A stretch of DNA of 7,829 bases from Chitinophagia bacterium (GTDB lineage Bacteria > Bacteroidota > Bacteroidia > Chitinophagales > Chitinophagaceae), in NCBI GenBank assembly GCA_010027295.1, contig RGVM01000107.1, positions 1 to 7,829 on the forward strand. Direction: 5' to 3'. Positions 1-5,716 of the stretch are shown here, piece after piece. The number at the start of each line of letters is the position of its first letter. The first letter of the stretch is position 1. The position numbers and the translations under genes were made by a program. The notes beneath the pieces are model-generated. The model was not told the origin of the DNA. It worked only from the letters and a program-made list of their open reading frames with translations, and ran no database searches.

Positions 1-1589
1 GTACCGACGCCATGACAGGAGTGGTGCACATCCTCACGCGCACGCCCTCTTTCCGTACCGAGCCCGTCTGGAAGGCGCGTGTCGGCGGCCGCCTGGCGAC
101 CTCGGGCATCGAGCAGGGCCTGCGTCCGGAGCTGGAGTATTCCGGGAAGCGCGTGGCCCTGCTGGCGGGGTTTTCCTTACGCCGCTTCGGCGACCTCCTC
201 GGAGGCGACACCACCGGCTTTCAGCGTCCTTCGGGTTATGCCGAGCGGTCTTTCGACGCCAAGCTGCGGGCCGACCTGGGCCGGGGCTGGACCGCTACCG
301 CATCTTTCCAGTATCTCCAGCAGTCGGGCGTCCCCTTGTATCATCGGTATGTGCTGGAGGGGTTTGCCGTGAACACTTCCGACCCGATCGGGCGGGGTTT
401 CGGGTACCTGCGCGCGGAGAAGTCGATACAGTCTCCGATCCCCATGCGGCTGAGCCTTTTCGCCGCCTGGCAGCGGTTGAGCGAGGAGCGGCAGTCGCGC
501 AGGGGAGGCTCGAAGGTGCTGCGTACAGAGTCCGACCGGGCCCGGACGCTCTCCTGGGGGGCCGACCTGTCCATGACCTTCTCCGGGCACTGGACTTCGA
601 ACACGGGCGTGGAGGCCTATGTCGACAGGGTATCGAGCACCCGAGTGGACAGGGACCTCGAGCTGGACATCCCCACATCCCTGAGGGGCCTCTATCCCGA
701 TGGTGCGCGCTACCTGCAGGCCTCGGCCTACAGTCTGCACCACCTGCGCTTCGGCCGCCTGTCGGTAGAGGCCGGGACCCGGTATTCCCTCTATTGGGCA
801 CGTATAACCGACAAGACACTGGGCGAGGTGGAAGTGCGTCCTGACGCGCTGGTGTTCCAGGCGGGCGCGAACTACCGGATGGCTGAGCGGCTGCATGTCT
901 TCGTGCATGCCAGCGAGGGCTTCCGCGCGCCGAACATCGACGACCTGGGCACGCTGGGCATCGTCGACTTCCGCTACGAGCGGCCGGCTTACGACCTCCG
1001 GCCCGAGAAGAGCCTCAATGCCGAAGTCGGCCTACGGCATGCCGGCACGCGCTTCAGCGCGCAGGTCTCCGCCTTCCGCACGACGCTGCGAGATCTCATC
1101 ACTCGCATCAAGACCGCCGAGGTCGTGTCCGGGTACGACGTCTATGTGAAACGCAATGTCGACCGCGGCTTCATCGAGGGCTGGGAGGTGCAGGCCGAGG
1201 GCCGACTGGTCGGAGGCTGGCGCGTGTCGGGCAACGCCACCTATCTCTACGGGCAGAGTGTGACCCGCAACGAGCCGCTGCGACGGATCCCCCCCTTCAC
1301 GGCCCGGCTGGCGGTGGAGTACGCGCGGGACGGATGGCGGGCCGGGCTCCTGCAAGACCATGCCGGGGCGCAGCGCCGGCTGGAGGCGGGCGACAAGGCT
1401 GACAACCGCATTCCGAAAGGCGGCACACCCGGCTTCAATGTGCTTCATGCATATGTCTCCCGTGATCTGGGGCGCGTCTCGCTGCGGATGCATCTGGTGA
1501 ACCTCCTGAATGCCGACTACCGTACCCACGGTTCTGGCATCAATGGGCAGGGGCGTTCCCTGCTGCTCTCAGCCGTCGTCGAGTGGTAG
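1..1589 (+). CDS. TonB-dependent outer-membrane receptor, 5' truncated by window edge
   Basis: This is the C-terminal part of a TonB-dependent receptor, a 22-strand outer-membrane barrel that imports a scarce nutrient using TonB/ExbBD energy. The reading frame enters from the left edge: codons before the ATG at 12 read T-D-A, so the string T-D-A-M-T-G-V-V-H-I matches the end of a plug domain and that ATG is internal, not a start. Numbering from that Met, 525 residues follow. Alternating amphipathic strands rich in Tyr, Arg and Gly run throughout. Family landmarks are SEGFRAPNIDDLG (301-313), YDLRPEKS (327-334), RRIPPF (424-429), NRIPKGGTPG (465-474) and the C-terminal VNLLNADYRTHGSG (496-509). 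The last residue is Trp, as expected for an outer-membrane barrel recognised by BAM. The signal peptide and most of the plug lie outside the window. The string resembles the heme/hemoglobin/ferric-type branch from memory, but the substrate cannot be fixed here. It is followed after about 64 bp by a co-directional membrane protein gene. Confidence 0.93.
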   Translation, partial: TDAMTGVVHILTRTPSFRTEPVWKARVGGRLATSGIEQGLRPELEYSGKRVALLAGFSLRRFGDLLGGDTTGFQRPSGYAERSFDAKLRADLGRGWTATASFQYLQQSGVPLYHRYVLEGFAVNTSDPIGRGFGYLRAEKSIQSPIPMRLSLFAAWQRLSEERQSRRGGSKVLRTESDRARTLSWGADLSMTFSGHWTSNTGVEAYVDRVSSTRVDRDLELDIPTSLRGLYPDGARYLQASAYSLHHLRFGRLSVEAGTRYSLYWARITDKTLGEVEVRPDALVFQAGANYRMAERLHVFVHASEGFRAPNIDDLGTLGIVDFRYERPAYDLRPEKSLNAEVGLRHAGTRFSAQVSAFRTTLRDLITRIKTAEVVSGYDVYVKRNVDRGFIEGWEVQAEGRLVGGWRVSGNATYLYGQSVTRNEPLRRIPPFTARLAVEYARDGWRAGLLQDHAGAQRRLEAGDKADNRIPKGGTPGFNVLHAYVSRDLGRVSLRMHLVNLLNADYRTHGSGINGQGRSLLLSAVVEW

Positions 1590-1606
1590 CCATTCCGTAT
1601 CTTGAC

Positions 1607-1645
1607 CCGTAAAGACTGATGCGTTTCCATACGTCTTCCGTAAAG
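1607..1645. repeat. 8-bp direct repeat flanking an imperfect hairpin
   Basis: CCGTAAAG occurs at 1607-1614 and again at 1638-1645, 31 bp apart or about three helical turns. Between and overlapping the copies, AAGACTGATG (1612-1621) can pair with CATACGTCTT (1628-1637) with a two-base mismatch. No T tract follows, so this is not a clear intrinsic terminator. It fills the gap between the receptor gene and the DUF5690 gene and could be a regulator site or a chance repeat. Confidence 0.3.
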
Positions 1646-1653
1646 CGATCCGA

Positions 1654-1812
1654 TTGAGCGACCCACTCCCCAACGGCCACCTCGGCGGCCATCTTTCCCG
1701 CAGGCCCCGTCTGCTGGCAGCCTACACCTGCGTGGTCGCATTCCTGACCTATGCGTCCGTCTTCGCGTATCGGAAGGCCTTCACGGCCCCTTCACCTACC
1801 AGACCTCGCTGA
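1654..1812 (+). pseudogene. Displaced N-terminal fragment of the DUF5690 gene (first transmembrane segment)
   Basis: From a possible TTG start at 1654 this frame reads a short polar leader, then AAYTCVVAFLTYASVFAYRK and AFT, and stops at TGA 1810-1812. That stretch looks like the start of DUF5690 proteins, which open with a transmembrane helix ending in an F-R-K-x-F-T type motif. The remainder of the family continues at once in the frame one base back (FTYQTSLIISQVVGYM from 1791), so the reading frame breaks at about 1785-1790. From memory of the family about eight or nine residues are also missing between the FT motif and the LIISQ helix, which fits a small deletion of about 25 or 28 bases rather than a single-base change. 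The true start is uncertain: no ATG precedes it in frame, and TTG 1654 overlaps the TGA of a 12-codon ATG-led frame at 1619-1657. Confidence 0.6.
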
Positions 1813-1823
1813 TCATCAGCCAG

Positions 1824-2921
1824 GTGGTGGGCTACATGCTCAGCAAGTTCTACGGCATCTATTTCATCTCCGCCATGCGGCGGACCCGTCGTTGGGTCTT
1901 TGTCGCCGCGATGGTCGGCATCTCCTGGGCATGCCACCTGGTGTTTGCACTGACGCCCGACTGGGTGGGCCTGGCCTGCTTCTTCGTCAACGGATTCATG
2001 CTCGGCTTCCTGTGGGGCGTTGTCTTCAGCTATGTGGAGGGTCGCCGCACGACCGACCTGACAGGCTCAGTGATGGCAGTGAGCTTCATCTTCGCTGGGG
2101 GTTTCAGCCGTTCGGTGGGCAAGTGGCTGATGGTGGAGTACGGAGTGGCGGAGAAATGGATGCCCTTCTGGACGGGTGCAGTCTTCGCCCTGCCGCTGGC
2201 GTTGTTCCTATACCTTATGGAGCAAATCCCGCCGCCCGACGCGGCCGATGAGGCGGAACGGACCCGCCGGGTGCCGATGGCTGCCACCGACCGCAGGGCG
2301 CTCATGCAAAGCCTCGGCATCGGCATTGGGCTCGTCACGGTCACCTATGTCTTCCTGACGGTTCTCCGCGACATCCGTGACAACTACATGGCCAACATGT
2401 GGGCTGAGCTCGGCTATGCCGGCAACTACGCCATCTTCACCCGTACGGAGAGCATCACCTCGGTGCTGGTGCTGGCCATGATGGCCTCGCTCGTACTTGT
2501 GCGCCGGAACCTGCTGGCGCTGAGGCTGGTGCATTACGCCATCATGGCCGGCTTCGCCATCGGGGGGGGTGCATCCATCCTCTTTCTGGCCGGCCGTCTC
2601 GACGGTGCGCTTTGGATGCAGCTCACCGGCCTCGGTCTCTACATGGCCTACATACCATTCAACAGCATCTTCTTTGAGCGGCTGATCGCGACTTTCCGCA
2701 TGGCCGCCAACGTGGGCTTCCTCATCTACCTCACCGACGCCTTCGGCTACCTCGGGAGCGTCTCGCTGATGGTGGCCAAGGAGACGCTCCGCTTAGGCAT
2801 CGACTGGTCGACCTACTACGCCTGGGGCGTCTCTGCCTTCGCGCTGGTCGGGCTGGTCGCCATGTGGAGCTCCTGGGCCTGGTTCTCCGCCAGGCATCGC
2901 CGGCTGTCCGCCGGCACCTGA
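1824..2921 (+). CDS. DUF5690 family MFS-like integral membrane protein (frameshifted 5' end)
   Basis: This long open frame encodes 365 residues from an internal GTG at 1824, but homologous sequence already begins at 1791 in this frame, and the first helix is in another frame (1654-1812). About ten hydrophobic segments are visible, roughly at residues 24-44, 47-71, 82-98, 117-132, 163-181, 211-227, 235-256, 262-283, 293-315 and 331-353. Landmarks I associate with DUF5690, a Bacteroidetes family related in layout to the major facilitator superfamily, are LSKFYGI (6-12), VFSYVEGRR (67-75), FSRSVGK (94-100), QIPPPD (134-139), LRDIRDNY (181-188), IPFNSIFFERLIATFR (277-292) and LTDAFGYLGS (303-312). 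The family is uncharacterised and the substrate is unknown. The coding sequence contains a G8 run at 2562-2569. Without its first helix the product is unlikely to fold normally, so it is either a recent pseudogene, a variable gene or an error in the sequence. It lies between a TonB receptor and a methyltransferase on the same strand. Confidence 0.8.
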   Translation: MVGYMLSKFYGIYFISAMRRTRRWVFVAAMVGISWACHLVFALTPDWVGLACFFVNGFMLGFLWGVVFSYVEGRRTTDLTGSVMAVSFIFAGGFSRSVGKWLMVEYGVAEKWMPFWTGAVFALPLALFLYLMEQIPPPDAADEAERTRRVPMAATDRRALMQSLGIGIGLVTVTYVFLTVLRDIRDNYMANMWAELGYAGNYAIFTRTESITSVLVLAMMASLVLVRRNLLALRLVHYAIMAGFAIGGGASILFLAGRLDGALWMQLTGLGLYMAYIPFNSIFFERLIATFRMAANVGFLIYLTDAFGYLGSVSLMVAKETLRLGIDWSTYYAWGVSAFALVGLVAMWSSWAWFSARHRRLSAGT

Positions 2922-2966
2922 CGATTAGGTTGGGCAAGACTGCAATTGGATGACAACAAGAAAAGG

Positions 2967-3758
2967 ATGGAGAAAGCATTCGACCCGAAACGCTACTGGG
3001 ATGACCGTCTGAAGGAGCGCTACGACCTCGTGGGCGTGGGAGACATCTCACTCTCGATGAACTACAACATCTGGAGTTACCGTGTCTCGCGGCATCGGCT
3101 GCGGAGCGTCTTCCTTCGCCATGTGCCCGCCGAAGGCGGGGATGTGCTGGACATAGGCTCGGGCACCGGCTTCGTCGTCGGTATCTGGGACATGCTGGGG
3201 AAGCGAGTCACCGGCATCGACATCTCCGCCACGGCCGTCGGCCGGCTTCGGGAGCGCTTTCCCGCGCACAGTTTCCTGGAGGCAGATGCCGGCCGCGAAG
3301 AGCTGCCCATTGCCGACGGCTCGGTCCAGTGCGTCTCGGCCGCCTCAGTGCTCTACCACGTCATCGGCGATGACGACATCGTGCGGCTGCTCCGCACCGT
3401 CAGGAGGGTGCTCCGCCCCGACGGATGCTTCATCTTCTCTGAGAAATTCATTCAAAAGGGACATTTCAGCATCACCCATCAGAAATGTCGGACGCTGCAG
3501 GAGTACGAGAGGCTGCTCGACGAAAACGGCTTCGAGGTGGTGGAGCGATGCGCGAACTACGTGCTCTTCGACGACCCGGTGGATGCGCGCGGGCGGCTGT
3601 TCCCGGCTATCTGGAGCCGGCTGACGCACTGGTCCAAACGCTATCGCTGGTTCGACGCTCTGATTTGGCCGTTGTTATACCCGCTGGAGCTTTTTCTCAC
3701 ATCGGCCATGCGCGAGTCGCCGGCACAGGAGATCATGGTCTGTCGACCGAAAATATGA
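2967..3758 (+). CDS. Class I SAM-dependent methyltransferase
   Basis: The product has 263 residues from ATG 2967 and is a Rossmann-fold methyltransferase that transfers a methyl group from S-adenosylmethionine to an unknown acceptor. Motif I is DVLDIGSGTGFV (59-70). The acidic residue that binds the SAM ribose is in GIDIS (83-87, D85), and the adenine-site region is LEADAG (104-109). VLYHVIGD (128-135) and RRVLRPDGCFIFSE (146-159) are the usual post-motifs of the Methyltransf_11/25 type. The N-terminal part (RYWDDRL, then NYNIWSYRVSRHRL) recalls methyltransferases found near cell-surface glycan or lipid genes. The C-terminal part has a hydrophobic stretch (about 229-246) that may form a cap or touch the membrane. 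A TTG at 2946 is in frame and would add seven residues; ATG 2967 is preferred because it has a purine-rich lead (AAGAAAAGG) and precedes the conserved part. It starts 45 bp after the DUF5690 stop. The stop is only 7 bp from the convergent kinase stop. Confidence 0.88.
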   Translation: MEKAFDPKRYWDDRLKERYDLVGVGDISLSMNYNIWSYRVSRHRLRSVFLRHVPAEGGDVLDIGSGTGFVVGIWDMLGKRVTGIDISATAVGRLRERFPAHSFLEADAGREELPIADGSVQCVSAASVLYHVIGDDDIVRLLRTVRRVLRPDGCFIFSEKFIQKGHFSITHQKCRTLQEYERLLDENGFEVVERCANYVLFDDPVDARGRLFPAIWSRLTHWSKRYRWFDALIWPLLYPLELFLTSAMRESPAQEIMVCRPKI

Positions 3759-3765
3759 CCGGCGC

Positions 3766-4887
3766 TCAATCTCCGGCCGCGTCGAGCACGAAGCCGAAGG
3801 TCGTGCCCACGTCGGGCTTGCTGCGTACATGGATGCTCTTGCCGTGCGCCTCAATGATGTGCTTGCAGATGGCCAGTCCGAGTCCGCTGCCCCCAATATG
3901 CCGGCTGCGCCCGTAGTCGGTCCGGTAGAATCGCTCGAAGACCCGCGGCAGGTGTTCCTCGGCTATGCCGATGCCGTCGTCGCTTACTTCCACCAGGATG
4001 TTGCTGCCGTCGGTCACGTATGCGCTGGCCTCGACGTTGCCGTCCTCTTTGCCGTACTTGATGGCGTTGTCGACGAGGTTGGTCAGCACCTGCCGAATCT
4101 TCTTCTTGTCGGCATGCACCGTGAGGGGAGACTCGCAGCCTTTCTTGACCGTGAGGCGCACGCGCTTGGCCTGCGCCTTCAGGGATAGGGCTTCGAAGAC
4201 CTCGCGCACCAGCTCCTGCACGATGAAGTCTGACAGCTCCAACGGCTGCTCGCCGCTTTCGAGCCGGGAGATCTCATCGAGGTCCTCGATGAGGTGTACT
4301 AGGCGGGATATGTTCCTCGAAGTGCTTTCGAGGAACCTGCGGTTGACGGAGGGGTCTTCCAGTGCGCGACCGTGAAGGAGCGTGTCGATATATCCCTGGA
4401 TGGCGAAGACAGGGGTCTTGAATTCGTGGGACAGGTTCTGTAGGAACTCCTTTCGGTAGGCCTCGTTGCGGCGGAGGAGCTCAATCTCGGACTTCTTCTG
4501 CTCGGCCCATTTCTCGACGTCGGCGCTCACCTCCTCGATGCTTTTCTGCGGGAGGACATGCTTGTAGTAGTACTCTTCCCTGCGCGTGGCCTTTGTCTGG
4601 AAGATGAACTTGTAGATGAGTTTGATCTTCCGGTAGATGAAACGTTGGATGACGAACCAGGTGAGCCAGTGTGTCAGGATAAGGAGTCCGGCGAAGGTCG
4701 CCAGGGCCTGCCACCAGACACCGGAGAAGGCAAGGTTGAAAAGGGAGGCAGTGGTGGAAACGGCCAGGGCGTTGTAGAACGCCATCTGGCTGGGGGTCAT
4801 GTTCTTTCGGCTGAGCATGCGGGGCATACCCTCTTCCTGCATCTGCATCCTTCTTCGTATGGGCTTTTTCTCGTGCGCCCGTTGCAT
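3766..4887 (-). CDS. Two-component sensor histidine kinase with minimal periplasmic loop (PhoR-like)
   Basis: From ATG 4887 the product has 373 residues. It is an inner-membrane kinase that autophosphorylates on His and passes the phosphate to the adjacent response regulator. Two hydrophobic segments (about 36-55 and 60-81) are joined by only a few residues, so no periplasmic sensor domain exists. A charged coiled-coil-like linker (about 100-145) follows; no PAS domain is evident. The HisKA H box is FLQNLSHEFKTP with H154; the N box is NLVDNAIKYG (N270, N274); G1 is DDGIGI (303-308); the F box is VFERFYR (316-322); G2 is GGSGLGLAI (332-340). All catalytic motifs are intact. The start is uncertain: ATG 4887 lies 10 bp after the regulator stop, but later Met codons at 4848, 4827, 4818 and 4800 lie just before TPSQ, where related kinases begin their first helix. 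It is the second gene of a two-gene operon. From memory it groups with Bacteroidetes PhoR-like kinases; the signal is unknown. Confidence 0.93.
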   Translation of the reverse strand: MQRAHEKKPIRRRMQMQEEGMPRMLSRKNMTPSQMAFYNALAVSTTASLFNLAFSGVWWQALATFAGLLILTHWLTWFVIQRFIYRKIKLIYKFIFQTKATRREEYYYKHVLPQKSIEEVSADVEKWAEQKKSEIELLRRNEAYRKEFLQNLSHEFKTPVFAIQGYIDTLLHGRALEDPSVNRRFLESTSRNISRLVHLIEDLDEISRLESGEQPLELSDFIVQELVREVFEALSLKAQAKRVRLTVKKGCESPLTVHADKKKIRQVLTNLVDNAIKYGKEDGNVEASAYVTDGSNILVEVSDDGIGIAEEHLPRVFERFYRTDYGRSRHIGGSGLGLAICKHIIEAHGKSIHVRSKPDVGTTFGFVLDAAGD

Positions 4888-4897
4888 GTAAAGTACG

Positions 4898-5578
4898 TCA
4901 CAACTCGAACTTGTACCCGACGCCTTTGACGGTGCGGATGCAGTCGAACCCCAGCTTCTGACGAATTTTTCGGATATGCACGTCGATGGTGCGGTCGCCC
5001 ACGATGACGTCGGCGCCCCAGACCTGGCTGAGGATCTCGTTGCGAAGGAAGACCCTCCCGGCACGGGAGGCGAGTAGGTAGAGCAGTTCGAATTCCTTCT
5101 TGGCGAGGGGGATGGACTGTCCACGGTGCTGGACGCTGTACTGGCCGGGGTCGATCCTGAGTTCGCCAAACTGCAGCGGCGTGTCTTCGGCGGGTCTGAC
5201 CCTTCGGCGCAGTAGGGCGTTGACGCGGCTGACGAGCACCCTTGGGCTGACAGGCTTGCTCACGTAGTCGTCGGCGCCGTACTCGAGGCCGCGCACCTGC
5301 GAGAGTTCGTCGTTGAGCGCCGTGAGCATGAGGATGAGGGTGTTGTGGAAGGCCGCATCGGAGCGGAGGTTGCGGCAGACGTCCATGCCCGTCCGGTGGG
5401 GCATCATCACGTCGAGGATGACCAGGTCGGGCTTCAGCGCCCTCGCCCGGGTCAGGGCCTCCTCTCCGTTGGAGGCGGTGAAGACCTCGTAGCCCTCCGC
5501 TTCAAGGTTGTATCGTACAATCTCGAGAATGTCGGGCTCGTCATCCGCCACCAGGACCTTTATTCCCTTGGGATCCAT
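4898..5578 (-). CDS. OmpR/PhoB-family response regulator
   Basis: The product is 226 residues, the usual full length. The receiver domain (about 6-125) has the acidic pocket D12-D13, phospho-acceptor D56 in LVILDVMMP, switch residue T86 in MLTA and K108 in SKP, so it should be a functional phosphorylation target. A winged-helix DNA-binding domain of OmpR type fills about 137-226, with the recognition-helix region RTIDVHIRKIRQKLG (196-210) and the wing end TVKGVGYKFEL. The start ATG at 5578 is chosen because it gives a normal N terminus (GIKVLVADDEP) and lies just downstream of a TAnnTTTG box on the same strand. It is first in an operon with the kinase gene, which starts about 10 bp after its stop. 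PhoB/PhoP-like by sequence feel, but the regulon cannot be deduced; the divergent gene at 5717 is the closest possible target. Confidence 0.96.
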   Translation of the reverse strand: MDPKGIKVLVADDEPDILEIVRYNLEAEGYEVFTASNGEEALTRARALKPDLVILDVMMPHRTGMDVCRNLRSDAAFHNTLILMLTALNDELSQVRGLEYGADDYVSKPVSPRVLVSRVNALLRRRVRPAEDTPLQFGELRIDPGQYSVQHRGQSIPLAKKEFELLYLLASRAGRVFLRNEILSQVWGADVIVGDRTIDVHIRKIRQKLGFDCIRTVKGVGYKFEL

Positions 5579-5597
5579 CCGGGACCTTTGGTTTGCG

Positions 5598-5605
5598 CAA
5601 AAGTA
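5598..5605 (-). promoter_or_regulatory. Bacteroidetes-type -7 box for the regulator-kinase operon
   Basis: On the minus strand the bases read TACTTTTG, an exact match to the Bacteroidetes primary sigma -7 consensus TAnnTTTG. The box ends 19 bases before the regulator ATG, giving a predicted leader of roughly 12-15 bases. No good -33 TTTG is seen at the usual 19-21 base spacing; the nearest TTG on this strand (CAA at 5617-5619) is too close. The box is flanked by a GGGACC (5581-5586) and GGTCCC (5611-5616) inverted repeat. Confidence 0.5.
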
Positions 5606-5642
5606 TGGCCGGTCCCCAAGACGCAGCCCTCGTAGCCATTAT

Positions 5643-5653
5643 TTAATTGTTAA
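5643..5653. promoter_or_regulatory. AT-rich candidate operator in divergent region
   Basis: TTAATTGTTAA is an AT island inside very GC-rich DNA, built from two TTAA units around TTG; AT-rich sequence extends left to about 5638. On the minus strand it contains TTAACA followed seven bases later by TTAAAT, the kind of short direct repeat that OmpR-family dimers often bind. It lies between the divergent regulator and exported-protein genes, so it is a reasonable candidate site for the regulator. No binding consensus for this regulator is known to me. Confidence 0.3.
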
Positions 5654-5671
5654 GCGGACGGCGGGGTAACG

Positions 5672-5688
5672 GCCGGTGTGATTCCGGC
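5672..5688 (+). other. Small GC-rich hairpin in divergent region
   Basis: GCCGG (5672-5676) pairs with CCGGC (5684-5688) around a seven-base loop TGTGATT. It lies 28 bases upstream of the exported-protein start. If transcription begins at the box at 5705 it would not be in the mRNA, and would then be a DNA-level palindrome. No T tract follows, so it is not an intrinsic terminator. Confidence 0.3.
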
Positions 5689-5704
5689 ATTCGGACGGAA
5701 GGGT

Positions 5705-5712
5705 TATTTTTG
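5705..5712 (+). promoter_or_regulatory. Bacteroidetes-type -7 box directly before the exported-protein start
   Basis: The bases TATTTTTG match TAnnTTTG exactly. The box ends only four bases before the ATG at 5717, so transcription would begin at or next to the start codon and give a leaderless or nearly leaderless message. The -33 region has no good TTTG, only TGTG at 5677-5680 with a long spacer, so a regulator might be needed for activity. Confidence 0.4.
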
Positions 5713-5716
5713 GACC

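Noticed and set aside
177..908. 243-codon open frame on the minus strand within the receptor gene
   Set aside because: This is antisense of a clear TonB-dependent receptor barrel. It has no recognisable motif and high-GC codon shadows explain it.
1786..1791. Programmed -1 ribosomal frameshift at GCCCCTT joining the two DUF5690 frames
   Set aside because: There is no standard X-XXY-YYZ slippery site and no evident downstream pseudoknot, and the joined protein would still lack residues expected between helices one and two.
1751..2251. Plus-strand 166-codon frame over the DUF5690 gene
   Set aside because: It is out of frame with the conserved membrane protein and has no helices or motifs.
3745..3790. 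Bidirectional terminator between the convergent methyltransferase and kinase genes
   Set aside because: Only 7 bp separate the stops, and no strong stem with T tracts is visible on either strand.
4888..5169. Extension of the kinase frame upstream to 5169
   Set aside because: This part overlaps the conserved DNA-binding domain of the response regulator in another frame and is low-complexity Ser/Thr/Pro-rich. The kinase begins at 4887 or later.
5661..5700. Cobalamin-riboswitch-like core: GGTGTGATTCC preceded by GGGGTAACGGCC
   Set aside because: It matches part of the B12-box pattern, but the paired elements and the downstream conserved CTGT-type stretch are absent, the region is too short, and the downstream gene has no link to cobalamin.
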